The position numbers and the translations under genes were made by a program. The notes below the pieces were generated by a model. The model saw only the letters and a list, made by a program, of their open reading frames with translations. It had not been told where the DNA came from and made no database searches. A stretch of DNA of 24,075 nucleotides from Clostridium sp. CAG:411 (lineage in GTDB: Bacteria; Bacillota; Clostridia; Lachnospirales; Lachnospiraceae): assembly GCA_000437275.1 (NCBI GenBank), contig FR899736.1:1-24075 (forward strand), in the 5' to 3' direction. Positions within the stretch are counted from its first letter, which is position 1; every line of letters starts with the position of its first letter. Positions 1 through 6,592 of this stretch are shown here, piece after piece.

Positions 1-49
1 AGATTTTTATTGTAACAGGTTTTTATCAAAAAAACAACCTCTAACAAGC

Positions 50-81
50 AAAAAAGGCAAACGCCATATTTGACGTTTGCC
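50..81 (-). terminator. Intrinsic terminator downstream of pfk
   Basis: Read on the minus strand, an 8-bp perfect stem (positions 74-81 with 56-63) with a 10-nt loop is followed by six U residues (50-55). It lies about 95 nt past the phosphofructokinase stop codon and is the first hairpin plus U-tract after that gene. Confidence 0.8.
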
Positions 82-177
82 CTTCTTCAAAACACCGCTT
101 CGATGTTTATTCACTATAAATCTATATCCTTTACTATAATGCCAATTTACATCTACACAATGAATATTGCTTCTCTT

Positions 178-1419
178 TTATTTCTTCGTAAGATCCAATA
201 CCAGATGTCGTGGTAAACCTTCTACTGGTAATGGAATAAGTTCTGCCTGAATCAATGGTTCAATATAACTGATAAATTCATCACTTACATAAGTACCATC
301 TTTTGTTATCCAGTCCTTTGGAACCAGCTTTTCTACATTGGAAATCTTGTGCACATCATATACATCTGTTGTACACTGATATGGATCATCCGAAACACGT
401 TTAAGAATAATCATCTTTCCATTGTCACCTTCAAACGCTGCTTTTACTGCTGCTCCACCTGCTGCAAATGCTTCATTTATATCTGTACGAGATGCCAAGT
501 GTGCTGCGCTTCTTTGTAATGTGCTAAACTCAATCGCTCTCGTCTTACATCCCAATTCTGCCTGAATGGTATTTGCAAGGAAAGTAGCTGTTCCTGTCAA
601 CTGTTTATGTCCAAATGCATCCACATATCCATTGTCATTTCCCAGCTCACATACATATTTTCCTTCTTTTGTCTTGATACCTTCTGAAACTGCAACTACA
701 ACAGATTTTTGTTTTTCCAACAATCCTTTTACCTTTTTCGTAAACTTCTGAATATCAAATGGTACTTCTGGAAGATAAATCAAATCTGGTCCTGGACAAT
801 CCTCACCTTTGGCAAGGGCTGCTGCACCAGTAAGCCAACCTGCATTTCTTCCCATCACTTCGATAATTGTAACAATATCTTTATCGTATGCCAAACCAAT
901 CGCATCACGAATGACTTCCTTAGTGGCAGTACCAATGTACTTAGCTGCACTTCCATATCCTGGTGTATGATCTGTAATCGCCAAGTCATTATCAATGGTC
1001 TTTGGCACTCCTACAAACTTTTGTGGATATCCTTTAACAATAGCGTAATCACTAAGCTTACGAATGGTATCCATCGAGTCATTTCCACCAATATAGATAA
1101 AACACTCTACATCCAATTTATTTAACATAGCGAAGATTCGCTCATATATTTCTGTATTTTCATGTATTTCCGGTAGCTTATATCTACAAGAACCCAAATA
1201 TGCAGACGGTGTACGTTTTAAAATCTCAATATCTAACTCCGTCTGAATGGAATCGGATAAATCTACATATTTTTCATCTAAAAATCCCTGAATACCATGT
1301 AGCATTCCGTAAATTTTCTTTGCTCCCCTGTCTTTGGCTGTCTTTACTACTCCTGCCAAACTAGAATTAATTACTGCAGTAGGTCCTCCTGACTGCCCAA
1401 CAATAATACTTCCCTGCAT
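178..1419 (-). CDS. pfp: PPi-type 6-phosphofructokinase
   Basis: Phosphorylates fructose 6-phosphate to fructose 1,6-bisphosphate in glycolysis (cytosol); PPi-linked enzymes run the step reversibly. 413 aa from the chosen start. The phosphoryl-donor loop reads GGNDS (111-115) where ATP enzymes have GGDGS, and PKTIDND (139-145) where they have PGTIDND. The Asp and Lys in place of the two glycines are the established signature of PPi-dependent members. The catalytic TIDND and the sugar-phosphate motif MGRNAGW (189-195) are intact. Start: an AGGAGGT (1426-1432) directly abuts an ATG at 1425 but lies 6 nt from the ATG at 1419, so 1419 is preferred. The gene is single, with a terminator 95 nt beyond it and probably a long leader from the promoter at 1722-1750. 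Donor specificity is inferred from the two residues; ATP use is not formally excluded. Confidence 0.93.
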   Translation of the reverse strand: MQGSIIVGQSGGPTAVINSSLAGVVKTAKDRGAKKIYGMLHGIQGFLDEKYVDLSDSIQTELDIEILKRTPSAYLGSCRYKLPEIHENTEIYERIFAMLNKLDVECFIYIGGNDSMDTIRKLSDYAIVKGYPQKFVGVPKTIDNDLAITDHTPGYGSAAKYIGTATKEVIRDAIGLAYDKDIVTIIEVMGRNAGWLTGAAALAKGEDCPGPDLIYLPEVPFDIQKFTKKVKGLLEKQKSVVVAVSEGIKTKEGKYVCELGNDNGYVDAFGHKQLTGTATFLANTIQAELGCKTRAIEFSTLQRSAAHLASRTDINEAFAAGGAAVKAAFEGDNGKMIILKRVSDDPYQCTTDVYDVHKISNVEKLVPKDWITKDGTYVSDEFISYIEPLIQAELIPLPVEGLPRHLVLDLTKK

Positions 1420-1721
1420 AAGCATACCTCCTCATTCTGTCCATGTTTCTGTCAATGGCTCCCCTTAGTGTTGTCCAATTCCGTTAAAACATGCCATGAT
1501 AAATTGTGTCCATTTCTACAGTTCTCCCTTTTGTCTCATGCACTCGAACAAATACATCTGACATACTGCGTCTTAAAATGAACCGTCTTTTTACTATATT
1601 CTACCGTACTCAAATATATGCAACGAAACAATCCATCATGACATGTTCCACGGTTTAGACATACATAAACAACAATCTTGCCAGACGGGGCTTTCCGTCT
1701 GACTATTTTCATCTGTTTATC
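1420..1721 (-). other. Probable long 5' leader of pfk
   Basis: About 300 nt with no convincing gene. Read on the minus strand it begins just after the promoter at 1722-1750 and ends at the pfk ribosome binding site (1426-1432). It holds one GC-rich hairpin near the 5' end and no recognisable riboswitch core or intrinsic terminator. A 58-codon ATG-initiated frame inside it lacks a ribosome binding site and resembles nothing I know. The adjoining stretch 1743-1862 is AT-rich 3' flank of the hydrolase gene, and I see no terminator there. Confidence 0.4.
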
Positions 1722-1750
1722 ATTATAGCAAGTTTTGTACACAAATACAA
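1722..1750 (-). promoter_or_regulatory. Sigma-A-type promoter, probably of the pfk leader
   Basis: Minus strand TTGTAT (1745-1750), 17-bp spacer, perfect TATAAT (1722-1727). A start near 1715 would give a transcript reaching pfk with a leader of about 290 nt. The first 40 nt of that transcript can form a 7-bp hairpin (CAGACGG / CCGTCTG, about 1681-1702). No U-tract follows it. No other good promoter was seen between here and pfk. Confidence 0.6.
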
Positions 1751-1862
1751 GTTTTTTAAGTTTTTTTCACTATATTTAACGCATTGTTCACAAATTGTTT
1801 GCATTTTATTTGGAATATTTCATTCATTTCATGCATAAGTACAGCTATTTTCCGACAAAATT

Positions 1863-2795
1863 CTAACAATGCATCCAAGAAAGTATATCCGCAAATACTT
1901 GCTCCCGATCCTTTTCATTTAATATTTCGTGTCGATCTCCTTTATATAGCTTAATATCTACATCTAAAATACCTGCGTTCTTATAACTTTTATATACCTG
2001 CCTTACACCTTTTCCATAATTTCCTACAGGGTCCTCTTGTCCTGCTATCAGAAATATTGGCAATGTTTTTGGTATTTTTTCTATATTTTCTTGTCTTTGT
2101 ATATAGGAAAGGACATCTAACAGTGTCCGATACCCATTTACCGTAAAGGTAAAATTACTTAATTTATTCTGCATCTTCTGCTCTCTGACCTGTGGCTCTT
2201 TAGAAATCCAATCGGTCTCATTTTTTCGTTCGGCTCTTGGTACACGCCTATTATAGGTTCCAAAAAATAAGATTTCTAACATCCGAGAACGATGGCGTTC
2301 GCCTCTTGCCAATCCCGATAAATCTGCCGCAACCTTTCCTATTGTAAGAATAGCTTTGGAATGACTTCCCGTACCACATAAAATAGCTCCATCTATTTCC
2401 TCTCCAAAAGTCATAAGATAACGTCGCACCATAAAGGAGCCCATACTATGTCCAAGCAGATAATACGGTACATCTGGATACCGCTTTTTCATGCATTTTG
2501 TCACTCTATGCAAATCGCAGACTACCGTAGCACTCATATGGTCAGGTGTAAAATACCCCAAATCCTTCTCTTTTGCAGTATGTCCATGTCCGATATGATC
2601 ATTTCCTACTACCAGAATTCCTTTCTTATTTAAGTATCTTGCAAATGCATCATACCGTTCTATATATTCTACCATTCCATGTGCGATCTGAAGAATTGCC
2701 TTCACCTGCCCCTGTGGCTCCCATATTACCACATGCAGTTGACTTTTTCCGTCTTTTGATGGTAGCCTCTTGTTCTTAACTTTTGTTGTCTGCAT
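1863..2795 (-). CDS. Alpha/beta hydrolase, monoacylglycerol-lipase-like
   Basis: Serine hydrolase of the 'serine aminopeptidase S33 / lysophospholipase' group, probably a cytosolic esterase acting on a glycerolipid or other ester; the substrate cannot be read from sequence. 310 aa. The triad is visible: nucleophile S117 in GHSMGS, acid D255 in GQEDPVG, and base H289 in GDRHEIL. HGMVEY (39-44) supplies the oxyanion turn, and the NDHIGHGHT segment near 65-73 is typical of the family. Start: a GTG at 2819 gives eight more residues, but its upstream is poor; those codons themselves contain the purine-rich GGGGCAGG that precedes the ATG at 2795, so 2795 is preferred. No signal peptide. Monocistronic, divergent from pth. 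Confidence 0.85.
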   Translation of the reverse strand: MQTTKVKNKRLPSKDGKSQLHVVIWEPQGQVKAILQIAHGMVEYIERYDAFARYLNKKGILVVGNDHIGHGHTAKEKDLGYFTPDHMSATVVCDLHRVTKCMKKRYPDVPYYLLGHSMGSFMVRRYLMTFGEEIDGAILCGTGSHSKAILTIGKVAADLSGLARGERHRSRMLEILFFGTYNRRVPRAERKNETDWISKEPQVREQKMQNKLSNFTFTVNGYRTLLDVLSYIQRQENIEKIPKTLPIFLIAGQEDPVGNYGKGVRQVYKSYKNAGILDVDIKLYKGDRHEILNEKDREQVFADILSWMHC

Positions 2796-2881
2796 AAAAT
2801 AACCTGCCCCTCTCTTCACCCTATCTTTATGTTTAATTTTAAATTTATCTTCCCTCTTTACAAACCTTACTTTTTTTTTAT

Positions 2882-2887
2882 ATTATA
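2882..2887 (-). promoter_or_regulatory. -10 hexamer candidate for the hydrolase gene
   Basis: Perfect TATAAT on the minus strand in the very AT-rich divergent region 2820-2990. No convincing -35 lies 16-18 bp upstream, so this is only a candidate. Confidence 0.3.
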
Positions 2888-2999
2888 GTATATATCGGTA
2901 TTCATTTTTTAATACATTAGATATTCATTTGATGCCTTCTACATCTAACATAGACACTTTACCAATTTTTAATACGATTTAATAGAAAGGATGAATGTT

Positions 3000-3569
3000 A
3001 TGTTTTTAATCGTTGGACTTGGAAATCCCGGATCATCGTATCGAAAAACCAGACACAATATTGGTTTTCGTGTAATTGATGCTTTATCTGAGATGCATCA
3101 TATTCCGCTAAATCATGAAAAACATCAGGCAATTTTCGGAAGTGGTTATATTGAAGGAACAAAAGTAATTCTTGCTCAACCACAAACTTATATGAATTTA
3201 AGCGGTGAAAGCGTGCGCGAATTTGCTGGTTTTTATAAAATTCCACCAGAAAATATTTTGGTTATTTTTGATGATATCAGCTTAGATATCGGTCAGCTTC
3301 GCATCCGAAAAAAAGGAAGCGCGGGTGGACACAATGGAGTAAAGAGCATTATCGCACATTTAGACTCACAAGATTTTCCTCGTGTCAAAGTAGGTATTGG
3401 TGAGAAACCAGATTATTTAGACTTGGCTGATTATGTACTTGGTAACTTCCCTAATGAAATCAGTGATGTAGTAAATGAAAGTATCAAACATGCCGCCGAA
3501 GCATGCACCTGCATACTTACCGACGGCATTGATACCGCTATGAACCGTTTTAACGGCAAGAAAAAGTAA
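3000..3569 (+). CDS. pth: Peptidyl-tRNA hydrolase
   Basis: Cleaves the ester bond of peptidyl-tRNAs released from stalled ribosomes and so recycles tRNA in the cytosol; usually essential. 189 aa, normal length. Landmarks of bacterial Pth are present: VGLGNPG with N9, TRHNIGF with the catalytic His at 19, the TYMNLSGE loop carrying the tRNA/peptide-contacting Asn, FDD with the catalytic Asp, and GSAGGHNG. Start: AGAAAGG (2984-2990) abuts an in-frame ATG at 2991 but lies 9 nt before the ATG at 3000, which also begins directly with the conserved first strand, so 3000 is preferred. It converges on the hydrogenase with no spacer: its TAA ends at 3569 and the hydrogenase TAA begins at 3570, leaving no room for a conventional terminator. 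Confidence 0.95.
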   Translation: MFLIVGLGNPGSSYRKTRHNIGFRVIDALSEMHHIPLNHEKHQAIFGSGYIEGTKVILAQPQTYMNLSGESVREFAGFYKIPPENILVIFDDISLDIGQLRIRKKGSAGGHNGVKSIIAHLDSQDFPRVKVGIGEKPDYLDLADYVLGNFPNEISDVVNESIKHAAEACTCILTDGIDTAMNRFNGKKK

Positions 3570-5042
3570 TTATTTTGCGACTGGTGGCCGATGCATACCA
3601 AACGTATGTGTATCGGTCACTGTTTTTATACTTTCTGCAATAGTTCTTTCATCTGCCTTGGAAAGTTGTCCTTCTCTGTCTCTTCTTGCTTCCATTGCAA
3701 ATTTCACACTGGCAGGTCCATTGACACAACCGCCCTCACAACACATTCCTTCTATAAAGTCCTCTGGTAATCTTCCTGATTTTAACTGCATCAATGCCTT
3801 TTTACATTCTGCTGCTCCGTTACAACCACGTACCTTTATTTCCGTTATATCAATTCCTTTTTCTTTCATAGATTCCAATACTGCATTTGTTACGCCGCCT
3901 GCATTGGCAAAACGTTTTCCATAAATGCTGGCACCCTGTTCATATTCTACATTCGGTTCAAGAACAATGTCCTTTGCATCAAACATTGCCGCAAGTTCCT
4001 CAAATGTCAATGCATAATCCGCATTTCCCTGTCCTCGTTCATTACAAACTTCACTTTTCTTTGCGATACATGGTCCAATAAATACTGCAATCGCATCCTC
4101 GTCCATTGCGTGTACATACCTTGCCATTGCTGCCATTGGGGAAACCGTAGTAGATATATTTTCCATCAACTGCGGATAATGCTTCTTTATCAGATTGACA
4201 AAGGCAGGACAGCAGGAAGTTGTCATTTTCTTGCCTTCTCCATACGCTTCCGCCCATTCATCCGCTTCGGAATCTGCTACCAAATCAGCTCCCATAGCCA
4301 CTTCCAACATTTTTGTAAATCCTAATTGTTCAATTCCTTTTCCCAATGAGGACATCGTAATATTTTTTCCAAACTGTCCCTCTCCTGCGGGCGCTACTAA
4401 TGCATATACTTTTTTACCATCACGAATATGATTAATCACATCAGTCATAGAAGAACGATACCATATTGCTCCGAACGGACAAGCTTCTATACATTGTCCA
4501 CAACGGATACATTTCTTATCATCTATCACAACAATATGATTTTCATCCATTGTAATCGCATTGACTGGACAACTTCTCTTACAAGGACGCATTAAGTCCG
4601 CAATCGCATTGTATGGACAGGCCTGGGAACATTTTCCGCATTCTTTACATTTTTGAGGGTCGATATGCGCACGATCCATATGCATGGTAATCGCCCCAAA
4701 ATTACATGCCTGCTGACATCTTTTTGCAGTACACTTCTGACAGTTGTCCGTAACAACATAACGAGTAATTGGACATCCCTCGCAGGCAGAAGTGATTACC
4801 TGTATCGTATTGCGGTTACTGCTTCCAATTACTGGTGGCAGTCCTTGTGCCATACGCACTCTTTGTCTTACAATTTCACGTTCCCGATACACACAACAGC
4901 GAAATTTTGCCTGTGGTCCCGGTAACATTTCATAGGGAAGTCTCTCCTCTGCTTCTTTTAAATCCCCTTCATAAGCATGTTTTGCAACCTGCAACAGTAT
5001 CTCATGTTTTACACTTTCCAGCGTTGCGTTTTCTTCTATCAT
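3570..5042 (-). CDS. Monomeric [FeFe] hydrogenase, group B type
   Basis: 490-aa iron-sulfur enzyme with an H-cluster domain; predicted to interconvert protons, electrons and H2 in the cytosol. The N-terminal half has an unusual Cys-rich stretch (C87, C90, C101, C104, C109, C113), then ferredoxin-like motifs: C132-x2-C-x2-C-x3-C142 with C154/C158, and C178-x2-C-x2-C-x3-C188. The three H-cluster signatures follow: TSCCPAF (275-281), IGPCIAKKSE (322-331) and CCEGGC (434-439). These differ slightly from the classical TSCCPgW / MPCxxKK / CPGGC of group A, and match the little-studied group B enzymes. The cluster cysteines C278, C325, C435 and C439 and the proton-relay C277 are all present. Start at 5042 chosen because AGAGG lies 6 nt upstream; the longer frame to 5117 has no site and an unlikely basic extension. 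No maturase genes or partner subunits are nearby. Promoter and operator candidates lie upstream. Confidence 0.9.
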   Translation of the reverse strand: MIEENATLESVKHEILLQVAKHAYEGDLKEAEERLPYEMLPGPQAKFRCCVYREREIVRQRVRMAQGLPPVIGSSNRNTIQVITSACEGCPITRYVVTDNCQKCTAKRCQQACNFGAITMHMDRAHIDPQKCKECGKCSQACPYNAIADLMRPCKRSCPVNAITMDENHIVVIDDKKCIRCGQCIEACPFGAIWYRSSMTDVINHIRDGKKVYALVAPAGEGQFGKNITMSSLGKGIEQLGFTKMLEVAMGADLVADSEADEWAEAYGEGKKMTTSCCPAFVNLIKKHYPQLMENISTTVSPMAAMARYVHAMDEDAIAVFIGPCIAKKSEVCNERGQGNADYALTFEELAAMFDAKDIVLEPNVEYEQGASIYGKRFANAGGVTNAVLESMKEKGIDITEIKVRGCNGAAECKKALMQLKSGRLPEDFIEGMCCEGGCVNGPASVKFAMEARRDREGQLSKADERTIAESIKTVTDTHTFGMHRPPVAK

Positions 5043-5140
5043 ATGGCACCTCTTTCTTTTTTTCCTTTCAGTCCTGTTTTCATAATGCCCCGCCCTGTGA
5101 ATACAAATATGGAACATACAATGTTATATGTTTTTCAATC

Positions 5141-5165
5141 GGATGTTATGATACTTCTAACATCC
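5141..5165. promoter_or_regulatory. Inverted repeat over the hydrogenase -10 (operator candidate)
   Basis: Perfect 8-bp arms GGATGTTA (5141-5148) and TAACATCC (5158-5165) around a 9-bp spacer. The repeat covers the -10 hexamer and predicted start site, where a repressor would block polymerase. The half-sites contain TGTTA/TAACA as in Rex boxes, but the spacing is wrong for the Rex consensus, so the regulator is unassigned. Confidence 0.5.
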
Positions 5166-5175
5166 AACTATGCAA
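5148..5175 (-). promoter_or_regulatory. Promoter of the [FeFe] hydrogenase
   Basis: Minus strand TTGCAT (5170-5175), 16-bp spacer, TATCAT (5148-5153). It would start transcription near 5141, giving a leader of about 100 nt. The -10 sits inside the inverted repeat 5141-5165. Confidence 0.55.
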
Positions 5176-5196
5176 GGTTTCGCACCTTCTTTTTCT

Positions 5197-5220
5197 AGTT
5201 CGTTAAAAAAATAACAAACT
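5197..5220. promoter_or_regulatory. Rex-box-like inverted repeat upstream of the hydrogenase promoter
   Basis: AGTTCGTTA (5197-5205) and TAACAAACT (5212-5220) form 9-bp arms with one mismatch and a 6-bp spacer. The central 18 bp (5200-5217) match 12 of the 14 fixed positions of the published Rex consensus TTGTTAAN4TTAACAA. Rex is the NADH/NAD+-responsive repressor of fermentation genes in Clostridia. The site lies upstream of the -35 (about -59 to -76), which is unusual for simple repression. Confidence 0.4.
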
Positions 5221-5370
5221 TTACCAAAAAGAATCCTCTGTTTTCAGATACATACACACGCCCTTGTGTTCTTCATGTGACGCACCGTTCCAGAGGCATC
5301 ATTTGTTTTATTTTACACCCTATCCTAATATCTGTCAATTGCTATGAAATTTAGGTATAAACCACCTTTT

Positions 5371-5378
5371 CTATTCTT
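5371..5378. repeat. Left copy of the 8-bp target-site duplication
   Basis: CTATTCTT immediately outside the left terminal inverted repeat; the identical right copy is at 5567-5574. Confidence 0.7.
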
Positions 5379-5566
5379 GTTACAGTGCAGAGGGTGCCAT
5401 TCGTAAAATGCCAGAATATATTATATGCACAATAATAAGCATCTTGGCTGGTCATTTTACTCATGACGCCGTCATCAGCTATGGCTGAGTATGTGCAAGT
5501 TGCACTTTATTCGCGAGCGCAATCGTGCAAGTTGCACATACTCAGCCGCACCCTCTGTACAGTAAC
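5379..5566. mobile_element. 188-bp MITE-like element with TIRs and an 8-bp target duplication
   Basis: Non-coding insertion between the hydrogenase and perR. Terminal inverted repeats of 19 bp (5379-5397 and 5548-5566; outer end GTTAC...GTAAC) match except at two positions. The element is flanked by an exact 8-bp direct repeat CTATTCTT (5371-5378 and 5567-5574), as expected of a target-site duplication. Inside are a 23-bp inverted repeat with one mismatch (5483-5505 / 5525-5547, 19-nt loop), the perfect 13-bp palindrome GTGCAAGTTGCAC in each of those arms, a second palindrome ATGACGCCGTCAT (5463-5475), and an 11/12-bp arm pair (5404-5414 / 5448-5459). There is no open frame of note, so it would have to be mobilised in trans. 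An 8-bp duplication fits several IS families; I cannot name the parent. Confidence 0.75.
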
Positions 5567-5574
5567 CTATTCTT
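5567..5574. repeat. Right copy of the 8-bp target-site duplication
   Basis: CTATTCTT immediately outside the right terminal inverted repeat, identical to 5371-5378. Confidence 0.7.
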
Positions 5575-5605
5575 CTTTGCCTATAAAACTTCACACTTTT
5601 GTAAC

Positions 5606-5634
5606 TTGACCTTTCTTTTATCTTGCTTTATCAT
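5606..5634 (+). promoter_or_regulatory. Promoter of perR
   Basis: TTGACC (5606-5611), 17-bp spacer, TATCAT (5629-5634). Transcription from about 5641 gives a ~195-nt leader. That leader contains an 8-bp hairpin (about 5650-5670), a 7-bp hairpin (GAGAAAT / ATTTCTC, about 5689-5713) and a longer-range 9-bp pairing TTTACGCAA (5717-5725) with TTGCGTAAA (5771-5779). No PerR-box-like palindrome is visible here, so autoregulation is not evident. Confidence 0.6.
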
Positions 5635-5836
5635 ATTTTTATAACTCCTATTTTTGTAGCAACAAAAATGGGAATATACATTACCTACGAGAAATACATT
5701 TTACAAATTTCTCAACTTTACGCAATAGCCATCAGAGCTTTTATGTAGATACGAACTTTTGGTTTATGGTTTGCGTAAACGAACTAAAACAGTACAATAC
5801 TTTTTATTCAAATAAAAAGGAAGGAAAGGGATTTGC

Positions 5837-6226
5837 ATGGCCACAATTAAACGAAGTAGACAAAGAGAGGCTATTAAGGAATATCTTGCAGGTACAAAGT
5901 CACACCCGACCGCAGACGAGGTTTATGAAAATATCAGACAGATTTACCCAAATGTCAGTCTTGGTACAATCTATCGAAACTTGAATTTTCTAGTTGAGCA
6001 GGGTGAGATTCAAAAGCTTTCCTGCGAGGACAATAAAGAGCATTATGACGGCAATGCCAGACCTCACTCTCATTTTTATTGCAGATGTTGTCACAAGGTC
6101 AGTGACCTGAATACCCCAATGCCTGTGTTTCATCATTTGGCAGATGAAATCGGCTTTCAAGGTACCATTGATGCCTGTGTTACTTTTTATATGGGGGTTT
6201 GTCCTCTCTGTAACGCAGCAAAATAA
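5837..6226 (+). CDS. perR: PerR-type peroxide-sensing repressor (Fur family)
   Basis: Cytosolic DNA-binding repressor that senses H2O2 by metal-catalysed oxidation of histidine ligands. 129 aa, a little shorter than B. subtilis PerR. The winged helix spans about 1-75 (recognition region SLGTIYRNLNFL, 41-52). The structural zinc site is C82/C85 and C122/C125. All five regulatory metal ligands known from B. subtilis PerR (H37, D85, H91, H93, D104) have counterparts: H23, D71, H77, H79 and D90. An Asp rather than Glu at the last position favours PerR over Fur. The ATG at 5837 has AAAGGG 6 nt upstream. Downstream come its own terminator and then a reverse rubrerythrin with an operator-like palindrome, so the likely job is control of that peroxidase. 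Metal preference and sensing are inferred from the ligands. Confidence 0.88.
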   Translation: MATIKRSRQREAIKEYLAGTKSHPTADEVYENIRQIYPNVSLGTIYRNLNFLVEQGEIQKLSCEDNKEHYDGNARPHSHFYCRCCHKVSDLNTPMPVFHHLADEIGFQGTIDACVTFYMGVCPLCNAAK

Positions 6227-6283
6227 GCAGCCACTTTATATTTTAAATTTTAAAAACATACAAAATAGAAACGTTTTTTCATT

Positions 6284-6332
6284 CCCAAATAGATTACTTG
6301 CATTTAGACAAAATATCTATTTGGGCTTTTTT
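6284..6332 (+). terminator. Intrinsic terminator of perR
   Basis: An 11-bp perfect stem (6284-6294 with 6315-6325), 20-nt loop and U6 (6327-6332), starting 58 nt after the perR stop. It separates perR from rubrerythrin, which therefore needs its own promoter. Confidence 0.88.
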
Positions 6333-6398
6333 ACATAAAAATGACTTTCGTTCGAAGTGAACCATTTACGGTTATTGAAGATTTTCTTCAAAAAAGGG

Positions 6399-6427
6399 TT
6401 GACTTTCTTATTATTTTCATGTATGAT
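6399..6427 (+). promoter_or_regulatory. Promoter of the rubrerythrin gene
   Basis: TTGACT (6399-6404), 17-bp spacer, TATGAT (6422-6427): near-consensus. Start near 6434, giving a ~160-nt leader that can form a hairpin from AACTGC (about 6470) and GCAGTT (about 6502). Confidence 0.7.
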
Positions 6428-6435
6428 AAAGCCAT

Positions 6436-6454
6436 AACAGTAATGATTACTGTT
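6436..6454. promoter_or_regulatory. Perfect 19-bp palindrome, PerR-box candidate
   Basis: AACAGTAATGATTACTGTT is perfectly symmetrical around a central G and sits just past the predicted start site of rubrerythrin. Its core TAATGATTA matches the TAATNATTA core of the PerR consensus TTATAATNATTATAA, while the outer bases differ. The perR-like gene ends 210 bp upstream, which makes PerR the obvious ligand. Confidence 0.65.
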
Positions 6455-6592
6455 TTGAAACAAAAAAACAACTGCCAGGTACTTTTAAATTATACTTCCT
6501 ATGCAGTTACGATACGCGACTGTGAGAACAGGTACACAGAGATACTTTCTACACAGTTATTACATTTTTAATATTTTAAAGGAGAGATTATT

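Noticed and set aside
1536..1742. 68-codon minus-strand frame upstream of pfk
   Set aside because: Its GTG start lies inside the promoter at 1722-1750, the internal ATG has no ribosome binding site, and the Cys-rich product resembles nothing known. Treated as leader.
5141..5165. Rex box
   Set aside because: TGTTA and TAACA half-sites are 9 bp apart, while the Rex consensus places them 6 bp apart. Kept as an unassigned operator.
5379..5566. Simple transcription terminator or CRISPR-like repeat
   Set aside because: TIRs plus an exact 8-bp flanking duplication fit a transposed element better; there are no regularly spaced repeats and no U-tract.
6341..6571. 76-codon frame between perR and rubrerythrin
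   Set aside because: It spans the rubrerythrin promoter and palindrome, has no ribosome binding site, and its product looks random.
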